Shown here: piece by piece, positions 9,454 through 18,263 of the stretch | Numbering within the stretch: position 1 is the stretch's first letter | Layout of the letters: each line of letters begins with the position of its first letter | NCBI GenBank assembly: GCA_963733915.1 | Contig: CAVTEP010000011.1 | Span: forward strand, 1,078,238 to 1,142,237 | Direction of reading: 5' to 3' | Source of the DNA: Sulfomarinibacter sp963733915 | GTDB lineage: Bacteria; Acidobacteriota; Thermoanaerobaculia; Thermoanaerobaculales; Sulfomarinibacteraceae | DNA: 64,000 nucleotides | Notes under the pieces: generated by a model | What the model was told of the DNA's origin: nothing | Seen by the model: only the letters and a program-made list of their open reading frames with translations | Database searches by the model: none | Position numbers and translations under genes: made by a program

Positions 9454-10697
9454 ATGAACGCCGCCCGGTGGCAGCGATCGACATCGGCTCCTCCAAGGTG
9501 TCGGTAGTGGTCGGCGAAGTGGTCGAGGAACGATTGGTGGTGCGCGGTTGCGGCCAGGCCAGGCACGACGGCGCACGCAAGGGTGTGATCGGCAACCTTG
9601 ACGAAGTTTCGCGGGCGGTGCGGGTAGCGGGGGAAGAGGCGGAGGCGATGGCCTCGATCCCGGTCGAGATCGCACAGGTCGGTATCGGTGGGCTGCCGAT
9701 CCAGGGTGTGCCGTCGACCGCCTCGGTGCCCGTTACGGGGCGCGACCATACCGTCACCTCGGATGATCTGCAACGAGCGCTCGCCGCCTGTGCGCAGGTT
9801 TCGATTCCCGAGGACTTCAGGGTCCTCGATATCATCTCGTGCGGTTTCGCCCTCGATGGCCAGCCGGGGATGGATCACCCGGTGGGCATGCCCGGCACCC
9901 GACTCGACGCTTCGGCCTATGTCCTTTACGTCAACCGGACCCACGTCGAAACCGTCGAGCAGGCTGTCAATCACGCGGCGGTCGCCGTTGGTGGGATGGT
10001 ATTCGAGCCGTTGGCTTCGGCCGAAGCCGTTTTGACCCGGGATGAAGAGGAACTCGGCTGCCTGTTGCTCGACATGGGCTACGCCACGACGGAGTGGGTG
10101 CTCTTTGCCGAGGGCGTAGTGGCCTCAACGGGCGCGGTGCCGATCGGCGGTCGGCATTTCACCGCCGACCTCGCGGCGATGCTCAAGACCACGACTGCCG
10201 CCGCGGAGCGTAGCAAGCGTCATGTCGGCGCCGCTCTCGATCGCGACGGGCTCGGAAACGCCGCCTTCGAGGTGCCGGCCCTCGGCGGTGACGGCAACCA
10301 GGTGCATTCGGCCGCCTTCGCGGCCGAGATCCTCCACGAGCGCGCGCGCGACCTCTTTATCGGGGTCCATCGGGTGCTGGTGGGGCAGGGGCTCGATAGG
10401 GTGCCGCGAGCCGGCGTGGTCCTCACCGGCGGTGCGTCGAAACTCGAGGGTCTCGAGGAAGTTGCAGAGACTATTTTCGGTCATCGGGTGCGGCCAGGCG
10501 CGCCTCGCGACCTTGCCGGACTGGTGGAACCGGTGTCGGGGCCGGAGTGGGCGGTCGCCTGCGGATTGATCCGCCTCCACCACGGCCGGAAAAATCAGGT
10601 GTTGACGTCGAGGACGGATCGGGGCAGCATCATGGCGTGGCTCCGTAACGCCCTCGGAGATATTTTCGAAATGGGAGGTGGAAATGATCGAGTTTGA
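9450..10697 (+). CDS. ftsA: Cell division protein FtsA
   Basis: Actin-like ATPase that tethers FtsZ to the membrane. The 415-residue product begins with the phosphate-1 loop AAIDIGSSKV, has the SHS2/1C insert with the ligand GIGGLPIQG near residue 75, the LLLDMGYATTEW segment, and the adenosine loop VLTGGASKLEG near 325. The last 20 residues (MAWLRNALGDIFEMGGG) form the expected amphipathic membrane-targeting helix. GTG start at the ftsQ stop; its 3' end overlaps the ftsZ start region by 14 bases. Confidence 0.95.
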   Translation: MNERRPVAAIDIGSSKVSVVVGEVVEERLVVRGCGQARHDGARKGVIGNLDEVSRAVRVAGEEAEAMASIPVEIAQVGIGGLPIQGVPSTASVPVTGRDHTVTSDDLQRALAACAQVSIPEDFRVLDIISCGFALDGQPGMDHPVGMPGTRLDASAYVLYVNRTHVETVEQAVNHAAVAVGGMVFEPLASAEAVLTRDEEELGCLLLDMGYATTEWVLFAEGVVASTGAVPIGGRHFTADLAAMLKTTTAAAERSKRHVGAALDRDGLGNAAFEVPALGGDGNQVHSAAFAAEILHERARDLFIGVHRVLVGQGLDRVPRAGVVLTGGASKLEGLEEVAETIFGHRVRPGAPRDLAGLVEPVSGPEWAVACGLIRLHHGRKNQVLTSRTDRGSIMAWLRNALGDIFEMGGGNDRV

Positions 10698-11907
10698 CGA
10701 TGGTGTGGCGGGCGAACGGGAAGCCACCGACGAAAAGACCAACCGAAAGCTGCATCTGATCGGGCCGGAGCCGGCAATCCTCCTCGACGAGACGACTGCG
10801 CCGGCTCGGATCAAGGTGATCGGGGTCGGCGGCGGCGGCTGCAACTCGGTCAACCGCATGATCGAGGCCGGGCTCACCGGTGTCGAGTTCATCGCCGGCA
10901 ACACCGACGCCCAGGCCCTCTCGAACTGTCGGGCGCCGATCAAGCTCCAACTCGGTATGGAGCTGACCCGCGGCCTTGGCGCGGGCGCCAACCCGGAAGT
11001 CGGTCGCAACGCCGCCCTCGAGGCGGACAAGAAGATCTTTGATCTTCTCGACGGCGCCGACATGGTGTTCATTACCTGCGGTATGGGCGGCGGCACCGGC
11101 ACCGGAGCAACGCCGATTATTGCCCAGATGGCGCAGGACGTCGGCGCGTTAACGGTGGCGGTGGTGACCAAACCCTTCTCCTTCGAGGGCTCACGGCGGC
11201 GCAACGTGGCCGAGGATGGTATTGGCCAACTCGCCGAGCACGTGGATACGCTGATAACGATCCCCAACGATCGTCTGCTCAAATTCGTCGAGCGCAACAC
11301 CAATTTCACCGAGGCCATGAGCATCGCCGACGATGTATTGCGGCAGGCCGTGCAGGGAATCGCCGACATCATTACCGTGCCAGGCCTGATCAACCGCGAT
11401 TTCGCAGACGTGCGGACGGTGATGAAGGGCATGGGGCACGCCATCATGGGCGTCGGTACTGCGTCCGGCGAGCACCGTGCGGTCGAGGCTGCGCAGCAGG
11501 CGATTGCCTCGCCACTGCTCGAGGAGACCTCGATCGAGGGCGCCCGCGGGTTGCTCATCAACATCACGGGTGGCCCGGACGTGACCCTCAACGAGATCAA
11601 CGAGGCCGCTGAGATCATCACCGAGGGCGCCGACCCGGAGGCGCAGATCCTGTTTGGTGCGGTGGTCGACCCCGAGCTTGGCGACTGCGTGAGCGTGACG
11701 GTGATCGCGACCGGGTTCCACAGCGCGCCCGAAGGTGCCCAGCTGCCCGCGACCAGGGTGAAAGCGACAACGATGAGGAATGCCGAGGAGGGCACGTCCT
11801 CGCGCTCGAGCCGTTTCCTGGTGCCCGGTGGACCGAACTCGGAGTACGGCATCAACCAGACGGACGACTACGAGATTCCGGCCATTCTTCGCAAGCAGAT
11901 GGACTGA
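10684..11907 (+). CDS. ftsZ: Cell division GTPase FtsZ
   Basis: Tubulin-like GTPase that forms the division ring. The ATG at 10684 is preceded by GGGAGGTG at optimal spacing; a GTG six bases earlier is unlikely. The 407-residue protein has a nonconserved 40-residue N-terminal extension, then VIGVGGGGCNSVNRM, the tubulin signature GMGGGTGTGATP near residue 140, and the T7 catalytic loop region NRDFADVRTVM near 240. The C-terminal peptide DDYEIPAILRKQ is the conserved hook for FtsA and other partners. Last gene of the cluster, followed by a terminator. Confidence 0.98.
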   Translation: MIEFDDGVAGEREATDEKTNRKLHLIGPEPAILLDETTAPARIKVIGVGGGGCNSVNRMIEAGLTGVEFIAGNTDAQALSNCRAPIKLQLGMELTRGLGAGANPEVGRNAALEADKKIFDLLDGADMVFITCGMGGGTGTGATPIIAQMAQDVGALTVAVVTKPFSFEGSRRRNVAEDGIGQLAEHVDTLITIPNDRLLKFVERNTNFTEAMSIADDVLRQAVQGIADIITVPGLINRDFADVRTVMKGMGHAIMGVGTASGEHRAVEAAQQAIASPLLEETSIEGARGLLINITGGPDVTLNEINEAAEIITEGADPEAQILFGAVVDPELGDCVSVTVIATGFHSAPEGAQLPATRVKATTMRNAEEGTSSRSSRFLVPGGPNSEYGINQTDDYEIPAILRKQMD

Positions 11908-11960
11908 CCGATCGCAACTGTTACTCGGTGACCGGGAGTATTCCCGGCTGCCCCCTTCAC

Positions 11961-12001
11961 CCCTCCCGCCTTCCACCTCCCGGCGGGAGGGACCTTTTTT
12001 C
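11961..12001 (+). terminator. Rho-independent terminator after ftsZ
   Basis: A perfect 10-bp stem (CCCTCCCGCC with GGCGGGAGGG) encloses an 11-base loop and is followed by a run of T after two bases. It closes the division and cell wall operon, about 55 bases after the ftsZ stop. Confidence 0.9.
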
Positions 12002-12198
12002 GGTCCGGGAGCTCCGACGGTCGTCGGCTGCAGGTCGCGATACGACGCAATCTGCGGCGTTTGCTCGTACTCACTCAGTGCGACGTACCCTCCGAGTACG
12101 CCTCCTTCGTTCGCACTTCGCGAACACCACATCTCACGCCGTCTCGCGACTTTCGCTTTGACCCCCGTCGGACCTCCCGGACCTTTGGCATTCCCCAG

Positions 12199-12341
12199 GT
12201 TGATCTTCGATGTTGGATATTTGATCCACCCTCCCATCGATTTCGGATTTCGGATTTCGGATTTTCCACCCGCCCACCGACAGCCACAATTGGGAGAAAG
12301 GGCGGGAACTCAAAACTCAAAACTCAAAACTCAGAACTCGA
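12199..12341. repeat. Heptad-period foldback element, copy 1
   Basis: Intergenic stretch between ftsZ and the GST-like gene. Three short arrays have a period of exactly seven: GAT recurs at 12202, 12209, 12216 and 12223; GATTTCG repeats from 12239 to 12265; AACTCAA and variants repeat from 12307 to 12341. A CCCGCCC/GGGCGGG stem (12269-12275 with 12300-12306) sits between the last two. The rest of 11908-12399 shows only the terminator and a GC-rich stretch with no credible gene. Confidence 0.8.
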
Positions 12342-12399
12342 AACCCCTTCATGAACATGAGGCCGTCGACACAGCCCGCGAGTCGCGGTAGCCTTCGGC

Positions 12400-13152
12400 A
12401 TGGCGTCCGAGTACCGTTTGATCACGATTCCTCCGAGCCATTACTGCGAAAAGGCCCGGTGGGCGCTCGACCTTGCCGGAGTCCCGTACCACGAAGAGCG
12501 GCACCCGCCGCTCCTGCACCGGCGGGCGACCCGGGCCGCCGGCGGCGGCCGCACGGCACCCGTGATGGTGGCCGGCGACCGGGTGTTGCCGGACTCGACG
12601 GAGATTCTCGAGTTTCTCGACGTCGAGCACCCGGAGGGCTGGCGGCCCTACCCGCTCGATCCGCGGCTTCGGGTGGAGGCGGAGGAGATGGAGGAGGTCT
12701 TCGACATCCGGCTCGGGCCCCACACCCGGCGGGTCGCCTACTTTCACCTGCTTTCGCACCGGCGGCTCTTCCTCGGCACGGTGTTGCCGGGGGCCGGTCG
12801 AGGCGAGCGGGCGGTGTTTGTCGTCTTCCTCCCGCTGATCAAGGCTTTGATGCGGCGCGGCATGAACATCACCCGGGAGTCGACCGACCGCTCGCTGGAG
12901 TACGTCCGAACGGTGTTCAAGATGGTCGACGACCGGCTGGCCGACGGACGCAGGTATCTGGTGGGACCGGGCTTCAGCGCCGCCGACCTCAGCTTTGCCG
13001 CCCTCGCCGCGCCGGTTCTGCTGCCCGACAACTACGGTTCGTGGCTGCCGCCCTTGGACGAGGTCCCGGCCGATCTGTTGAACCGAATCGAAGGATTTCG
13101 CGCGACACCGGCGGGCGCGTTCGCCCTCAAGATCTATCGAGACCACCGGTGA
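12400..13152 (+). CDS. Glutathione S-transferase-like protein
   Basis: The N-terminal third has the thioredoxin-like GST fold: RLITIPPSHYCEKARWALDLAGVPY, then TAPVM and the glutathione gamma-glutamyl motif DSTEILEFLD near residues 65-75. The C-terminal half is helical with RYLVGPGFSAADLSFAALAAPVLLP, a typical GST helix-6 N-cap region. Residue 16 (Cys in HYCEKARW) occupies the usual catalytic zone. 250 residues, usual length. Physiological substrate is not evident. The stop overlaps the GTG of the hydrolase that follows, so the two are probably co-expressed. Confidence 0.8.
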   Translation: MASEYRLITIPPSHYCEKARWALDLAGVPYHEERHPPLLHRRATRAAGGGRTAPVMVAGDRVLPDSTEILEFLDVEHPEGWRPYPLDPRLRVEAEEMEEVFDIRLGPHTRRVAYFHLLSHRRLFLGTVLPGAGRGERAVFVVFLPLIKALMRRGMNITRESTDRSLEYVRTVFKMVDDRLADGRRYLVGPGFSAADLSFAALAAPVLLPDNYGSWLPPLDEVPADLLNRIEGFRATPAGAFALKIYRDHR

Positions 13153-13994
13153 ACGGTCGCGACATCGAACTCGAGCTCCCGCACCTCCGGCTGGCCGCCC
13201 GCGAGTGGGGCCCCGCAGACGCCCCGCCGGTGCTCGCCCTCCACGGCTGGCTTGACAACTCGGCCAGCTTCGACAGGTTGGCGCCGATGCTGACGGGCCT
13301 CCACCTGGTGGCCCTCGATCTCGCCGGCCACGGCCGTTCGCAACACCGGGACCCGAGCGTCGTCCACCATTTCATCGACTGGGCGCCCGAGGTGGCGGCG
13401 GCGGCCGAGCTTCTCGGCTGGCGACGCTTCGCGCTCATCGGGCACTCGATGGGCGCCGGCATTTCGACCCTGGTTGCGGGTGCCTTCCCGGACCGCGTGC
13501 TCCGTCTCGTGCTGCTGGAGGGCGCCGGACCCCTTTCCGGCGATGCCGAAAAGGCGCCGTCACAGCTGGCCGCGGCCGTTGCCGATGAGCAGCGTGCGGC
13601 GGCCGCGTCGGCACGGGTCTTTCCCGACATCGAGGCGGCGGTGGCGGCACGGTTGCGCGATTCCGATCTCGACACCGATTCGGCCCGGCTCCTGGTGGAA
13701 CGCGGCACCGAGGCGGCCGAAAACGGCGTCCGTTTCAGCCACGACCCGCGGCTCAAGTCGCGCTCGCGGCTGCGTCTGACCGAGGACCAGGTGCTGGCCT
13801 TTCTGGCCGCGATCTCGTGCCCGGTGCTGGCGGTGCGCGCGCTCCAGGGCTGGCCGTTCCCCGAGGACCTGGTGGCGGCGCGTCTGGCCGTGGTCCGCGA
13901 TCTTCAGCGGGCCGAGGTCGAAGGCGGCCACCACGTCCACCTCACCCACCCGGAGCGGGTTGCTCCGTTGATCGAACGGTTCTTGTCAGACTGA
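13149..13994 (+). CDS. Alpha/beta hydrolase
   Basis: 281 residues with the alpha/beta-hydrolase plan: LALHGWLDNSASF near residue 30 (oxyanion region), DLAGHGRS near 58, the nucleophile elbow GHSMGAG near 98, and a C-terminal EGGHHVHLTHPE supplying the catalytic histidine. The lid region (about 125-200) is rich in alanine and arginine. Closest general class is the esterase/epoxide hydrolase-like group (MEST/serine hydrolase-like); substrate cannot be inferred. GTG start overlaps the preceding stop by four bases. Confidence 0.85.
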   Translation: MNGRDIELELPHLRLAAREWGPADAPPVLALHGWLDNSASFDRLAPMLTGLHLVALDLAGHGRSQHRDPSVVHHFIDWAPEVAAAAELLGWRRFALIGHSMGAGISTLVAGAFPDRVLRLVLLEGAGPLSGDAEKAPSQLAAAVADEQRAAAASARVFPDIEAAVAARLRDSDLDTDSARLLVERGTEAAENGVRFSHDPRLKSRSRLRLTEDQVLAFLAAISCPVLAVRALQGWPFPEDLVAARLAVVRDLQRAEVEGGHHVHLTHPERVAPLIERFLSD

Positions 13995-14001
13995 TAGCGT
14001 C

Positions 14002-15108
14002 CTATTGCGCGGCGCCGAGCGTCATCCGGAGGTCCTGCCGGCGGCCGTCGCGGTCGACAGTCACGGTGACCGAATCACCTTCATTGAAGTGTTCGAGGAG
14101 CAGCCCGAGCTCGCCGCCCGAGCGCACCGGGTCACCGTCGACGGCAACGATGATGTCGCCGACCACGGTTCGGCCGCCCCGGTCGCGAAAGGCGGGCCGG
14201 ATACCTGCCCTGTCGGCGCTCGAGCCCCGATCGACACCGATCACCACCGCACCCTCGATGCCCGAGCGGCGTACCAGGTGGTCGGGCGCCAGCTCCACAC
14301 CGAGGGTCGGCCGCCGCACCTTGCCGTAGGCGATGAGCTGCGGCACCACCCAGTTGACGGTGTCGACCGGAATCGCAAAGCCGACGCCGGCGTAGCCGCC
14401 CGACGGGCTGACGATGGCGGTATTGACGCCGATCAGGCGGCCGGCGCTATCGAGCAGGGGACCGCCCGAGTTGCCGGGGTTGATGGCGGCGTCGGTCTGG
14501 ATGACGTCGCGAATGGGAATGCCGTCCCCCGACACGATCTCGCGTCCGAGCGCCGAGACGATGCCGGTGGTCAAGGTCTGGTCGAAGCCAAAGGGGTTGC
14601 CGATGGCGAGCGTCGCCTGCCCGACCTTGAGATCGTGGGAGGTGCCGACGGTGATCGGAGTGAGCGCGGTGCGCGGCGCCTCGATGTGGAGGACTGCGAG
14701 GTCCTTTTCCGGTGCGTATCCGACAAGCTCGGCGGCCCAGCTGCTGCCGTCGGCCAGGGTGACCTCGGCGCGGTCGGCATTCTGAATGACGTGGAAATTG
14801 GTGACGATGTTGCCGCGGTCATCCCAGATGAAGCCCGAGCCGGTGCCGCGCGGGATCTCCATGACATTGAAGCGGAAGAAGTCGCGGCGCAGTGCCACCG
14901 ACGTGATGTAGACGACCGACGGCGAGGCGGCCTCGAAGAGCCTGGTGAGGGCATTCTCTTCGAGAGTGAGCGCCGCCCGCGGGGTGATTTCCCGCGCGGC
15001 CGGCTTGCCACGCAACGCTTGCTGCGAGGAAGCCAGCGTGCTGACTGCGACGCCGGCGGCGAAGCTCAGGATCAACATCACGCCGATGAGGCTGCGTCTC
15101 GTCGTCAT
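14002..15108 (-). CDS. HtrA/DegP-type serine protease with one PDZ domain
   Basis: Periplasmic or membrane-anchored trypsin-like protease for quality control. The start at 15108 follows a GGAGG site; an N-terminal membrane segment (SLIGVMLILSFAAGVAVSTLA) serves as signal or anchor. The catalytic triad is visible: His in NFHVI, Asp in EKDLAVLHI, Ser in NPGNSGGPLL. A single C-terminal PDZ domain (TLGVELAPDHLV ... GDIIVAVDG) covers about the last 100 residues. 368 residues. It converges on the hydrolase gene. Confidence 0.92.
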   Translation of the reverse strand: MTTRRSLIGVMLILSFAAGVAVSTLASSQQALRGKPAAREITPRAALTLEENALTRLFEAASPSVVYITSVALRRDFFRFNVMEIPRGTGSGFIWDDRGNIVTNFHVIQNADRAEVTLADGSSWAAELVGYAPEKDLAVLHIEAPRTALTPITVGTSHDLKVGQATLAIGNPFGFDQTLTTGIVSALGREIVSGDGIPIRDVIQTDAAINPGNSGGPLLDSAGRLIGVNTAIVSPSGGYAGVGFAIPVDTVNWVVPQLIAYGKVRRPTLGVELAPDHLVRRSGIEGAVVIGVDRGSSADRAGIRPAFRDRGGRTVVGDIIVAVDGDPVRSGGELGLLLEHFNEGDSVTVTVDRDGRRQDLRMTLGAAQ

Positions 15109-15121
15109 GGTTCTGCCTCCG

Positions 15122-16012
15122 TCATTCCGGCGGCCGGGTCGATGTGTCAACCAGCCGCAGGTATCTCCAACCCGCACGATACCCGAGAATGCCGGCCAGA
15201 AAGTGGTAGAGGGCAAAAAGCTCGAGTGCGAAAGGCGGGTAGCCGCCGTAGCCGAGGACCGGCATCTCGAAGATCCTCCCGAAGCCGACATGCGGGACGT
15301 CGTAGATCCACTTCGGGAACGACCAGAAGTTCCAGAGCTCCCAGAAGAAACCGCAGATCACGACCCCCACCGCCAGCGCCGCAACCGCTCGCCAGTCGCC
15401 CAGGGCTGTGTCCGCCAGCAGGGTGCGGTTGCCGAGCGCGTGGTTGAGCGGCTCGAGAATGAAGAAGACCGACAACCAGACAAAGGGGAAGAAATAGCGC
15501 GGCCAGAGCAAGGTCAACGCGAGCATCGTGATCCCGCCGAAGAAAAACCCGCCGAGCACGACCGGCGCCGGGCCAAGACGCGGACCGGTCCGCAGGCGCC
15601 GCACCCAGCCGAACGACGCCACGAGCTCGGCGGTGCCGAAGACCGCCGGGATGACGGTCGAGAAAGCGAGAGACGCGAGCAGCGCATGTTCGAGCGGTCC
15701 AATCGCGCCATCGTCGAGATAGATCCAGTTCCGGGTTCTTTCGTTGATGAGCTCGAAGAGCCACCACGCCGGCACCGAGGCGACGAAGAGGCCGAAATAG
15801 GCACGCCGGTTACGGACCAGCAGCGAGTCACCGGTCCGGGCGAAGCTCAGCCCATCGACCGTCAGGCAGTAGCCGAGCCACAGGGGAAAGAACAACCAGT
15901 GGGTCCGCATCCCATCGAGCCCCCAGTTGAGGAACCAGAACACCGCCACCAGGGCGAGCCCCAGCCAGGCGTGGAAAGACCAGTTGGCGAAAAATGAGCG
16001 TGAGCGGGTCAT
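15122..16012 (-). CDS. Multi-pass membrane protein of unknown function
   Basis: 296 residues from the ATG at 16012 with about eight hydrophobic segments. Tryptophan and phenylalanine are abundant (WELWNFWSFPKWIYDVP near residue 225, VPAWWLFELINERTRNW near 80). The paired 'FELIN/FWELWN' segments look like an internal duplication. I do not recognise a characterised family. It lies 13 bases upstream of the protease gene on the same strand and could share its transcript. Confidence 0.65.
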   Translation of the reverse strand: MTRSRSFFANWSFHAWLGLALVAVFWFLNWGLDGMRTHWLFFPLWLGYCLTVDGLSFARTGDSLLVRNRRAYFGLFVASVPAWWLFELINERTRNWIYLDDGAIGPLEHALLASLAFSTVIPAVFGTAELVASFGWVRRLRTGPRLGPAPVVLGGFFFGGITMLALTLLWPRYFFPFVWLSVFFILEPLNHALGNRTLLADTALGDWRAVAALAVGVVICGFFWELWNFWSFPKWIYDVPHVGFGRIFEMPVLGYGGYPPFALELFALYHFLAGILGYRAGWRYLRLVDTSTRPPE

Positions 16013-16152
16013 GTCGTCTGTATCAGACTCGGTTGCGCCGCCCCGCCTGTCAACAATCTCGAGATTGACCGGTCGAATGCCGTGCCACAATGGTGGGAGC
16101 AGAACTCCTGTTGACAGCGGGCCTGGAGGCCCACCCGAGGGAAGGGGGCGTC

Positions 16153-16509
16153 GTGAAAAACCTGATCACTATTGCAGTTGTTGTCGTGGTCGCTCTGGTG
16201 GCGTTCAACTATTTTCAGACCGGCGAGTTCAAGCTCCTGCCCGGAAGCTCGATGAGCGAACAGGAGCAGGAGCTCAACCGCCTCAAGGGTGAATTCCGTC
16301 GCGCCGCCCAGGAATACCGGCAGGCGGGCCGCTCGGCCGGCGTGAGCGGTCTCGACACGACCTCCGACGCGGCAGCGGCGCTGAAGTCCGTCGAGGGGGT
16401 CGAGCGCGACCTCAACCAGCTGCGCAAGCGGACCGACGACGCCGAGGTCAAAGCGAAGATCGACGACCTCCTGGCCGAGATCAAGAAGTACAAGAGCGAC
16501 ATCAGTTGA
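16153..16509 (+). CDS. Small membrane-anchored coiled-coil protein
   Basis: 118 residues from a GTG preceded by a GAGGGAAGGGGG purine run. One N-terminal membrane segment (LITIAVVVVVALVAFNYF), then a highly charged alpha-helical region with heptad-like leucines (EQEQELNRLKGEFRRAAQEY ... LNQLRKRTDDAEVKAKIDDLLAEIKKY). Function unknown; the topology suggests a periplasmic or cytoplasmic coiled coil tethered to the membrane. Confidence 0.65.
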   Translation: MKNLITIAVVVVVALVAFNYFQTGEFKLLPGSSMSEQEQELNRLKGEFRRAAQEYRQAGRSAGVSGLDTTSDAAAALKSVEGVERDLNQLRKRTDDAEVKAKIDDLLAEIKKYKSDIS

Positions 16510-16544
16510 CGGCCAGCTAGCCCGCCCATCTCGGCGGGCCCGCC

Positions 16545-17249
16545 TCACCACTTGCCGGTGAGATACTTCCACCAGCCGATGAGTGCGATCACGATCAGGG
16601 CGACGGCGCCGAACCCGAATGCGATACGGCCGATCAGCTCACTGCCGCCGCTCCAGGTGATTCCCACCAGCGCGTTTGAGGCGCCGCTCTCGAACTCGCG
16701 CTCGCCGGGCCCGAAAGCGATCCAACCCGAGATGGCAGCCATGCCGGTGACGATGAGGAGTGGGAAGAGCCCGAGGATCTGTTTTTGCAGCCGGGGCTCG
16801 AGGCGATCCACCTTCGGCTTGCCGAGCACGTAGAGCCCGGCGACGACGAAGAGGCCACCGGCGACGCCGCCCACCCACCTGGGAGCGTTCCAGGAAGCAT
16901 CGTCGGTCGGGATGACACCGAGCGCGGCCAGCACCGGGACCATCCCCATGAGAATGATCATGCCGCCCCACAGCAGCGGCGGCGCGTGGGGCCGGACGGC
17001 TTTGACGAATCGGTTGTCGGAATCGAGGAGGCGATTGACCACGCCGGGAAACGCCGGCGCCCAGAGGGAGAGCCCGGCGCCGGTAAAGACCACCGCGCCG
17101 ATGACCAGGGGCAGCTTCTCACCGAACCCGTCGTCGCCGAAGATCGCGGTGCCGAGGAGGAATAACGCCCCCAGGATGAAGGGAGTCCCAAAGGCCGCCA
17201 TCATGATGCGGCCGATACGAGTCGGGGCACCGTAATACTTCTGAGCCAT
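16545..17249 (-). CDS. Integral membrane protein of unknown function
   Basis: 234 residues with about seven hydrophobic segments: near 12-35, 45-65, 93-112, 126-145, 160-178, 190-205 and 210-228. A short basic linker (KPKVDRLEPRLQKQ) divides it. No diagnostic motif recognised. Isolated on the minus strand, convergent with the small coiled-coil gene and divergent from the BI-1 gene. Confidence 0.6.
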   Translation of the reverse strand: MAQKYYGAPTRIGRIMMAAFGTPFILGALFLLGTAIFGDDGFGEKLPLVIGAVVFTGAGLSLWAPAFPGVVNRLLDSDNRFVKAVRPHAPPLLWGGMIILMGMVPVLAALGVIPTDDASWNAPRWVGGVAGGLFVVAGLYVLGKPKVDRLEPRLQKQILGLFPLLIVTGMAAISGWIAFGPGEREFESGASNALVGITWSGGSELIGRIAFGFGAVALIVIALIGWWKYLTGKW

Positions 17250-17453
17250 TGGTCGGTGTTGGCGGATATCCTCAAGAATACTTTATGACATTCCCGCTCC
17301 GGGTCGCCGGTTTGAACGTGATAGGCGGGTGGTATCCGGATGAATGTCGGGTATTCTTGCGGGCGACCGTTGTTGAAAACCGCCGAATGGAGTTTCTGGT
17401 GCCCGAGCCAACCCGGGTGCTGGGCGCTTCGAAGCATACGAAAGGACACATTC

Positions 17454-18158
17454 ATGAGCTACGAACCGTCTGACTCCCGACTCGCCGACTCGCCCGCCGT
17501 CAGAATCGGTGAAGACACGCGAGCGGCCTTTATCGGCCGTACCTACCTCCATCTCTTCGGCGCGATCATTGCCTTCGTGCTGATCGAGGTGTGGTTGTTT
17601 TCGAGCGGGTTGGCGGAGCCTATTGCCCGCTCGATGATGAGTGTCAGCTGGCTTCTTGTCCTGGGCGGTTTCATCGTCGTCAGCTGGATCGCCAGCCGAG
17701 CCGCCCACACTGCCCGCTCGCCGGGCGCCCAGTATGCCGCCCTTGCCGCGTTCGTCGTCGCCGAGGCGTTGATCTTCGTACCCATGCTGTATATCGCCAA
17801 CGCCTATGCGCCCGGCGCAATTCAAAGCGCCGCCACCATCACCATGATTGGCTTCGGGGGGCTCACGGCAGTCGCCTTTCTCAGCCGCAAGGACTTCTCG
17901 TTTCTCGGCAGTCTCTTGAAGTGGGGCGGCATTCTCGCCCTGGTGGCGATCGTCGGCGGCGTGATCTTCGGCTTCAACATGGGCATGTGGTTCTCGGTCG
18001 CCATGGTCGGGCTGGCCGGTGGCGCCATCCTCTACGACACCTCCAACATCATCCGTCACTTTCCGGAGGACCGGCACGTCGGTGCCGCCCTCGAGCTTTT
18101 TGCCTCGGTGGCCCTGATGTTCTGGTACGTCTTGAGGATCTTCATGTCGCGCGACTGA
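17454..18158 (+). CDS. Bax inhibitor-1/YccA family membrane protein
   Basis: 234 residues with seven hydrophobic segments after a hydrophilic 25-residue N terminus. Segment order and small motifs (FIGRTYLHLFGAI, FGGLTAVAFLSRKDFSFLG, FNMGMWFSVAMVGLAGGAILYDTSNIIRHF) match the bacterial BI-1/YccA (UPF0005) family; in characterised members a pair of conserved aspartates near the C terminus tunes a Ca2+ leak. ATG chosen after AAAGGA. Cellular role in this organism unknown. Confidence 0.85.
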   Translation: MSYEPSDSRLADSPAVRIGEDTRAAFIGRTYLHLFGAIIAFVLIEVWLFSSGLAEPIARSMMSVSWLLVLGGFIVVSWIASRAAHTARSPGAQYAALAAFVVAEALIFVPMLYIANAYAPGAIQSAATITMIGFGGLTAVAFLSRKDFSFLGSLLKWGGILALVAIVGGVIFGFNMGMWFSVAMVGLAGGAILYDTSNIIRHFPEDRHVGAALELFASVALMFWYVLRIFMSRD

Positions 18159-18263
18159 TCAGAGTTCCAAGAGCTTCAGGTCGCGAATAGAACCTGGCTC
18201 GAGCAGGTTATGAATCGAAATAACAGCGCCCGGACCGCAGTGGCCGGCGAATTGAGGATTGTG

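Noticed and set aside
10125..11855. Long open frame of 576 codons on the minus strand opposite ftsA/ftsZ
   Set aside because: Antisense shadow of GC-rich coding sequence; the plus strand has full FtsA and FtsZ signatures and the antisense product has none.
12012..12190. Overlapping small ORFs after the ftsZ terminator
   Set aside because: Three frames are open equally, none has a ribosome site or family features.
12239..12341. Possible CRISPR array
   Set aside because: Units are only seven bases with no spacers, and no cas genes are in the window.
12351..13994. 547-codon frame suggesting a larger hydrolase
   Set aside because: Codons before GTG 13149 are a shadow of the GST-like gene; the alpha/beta hydrolase starts at 13149.
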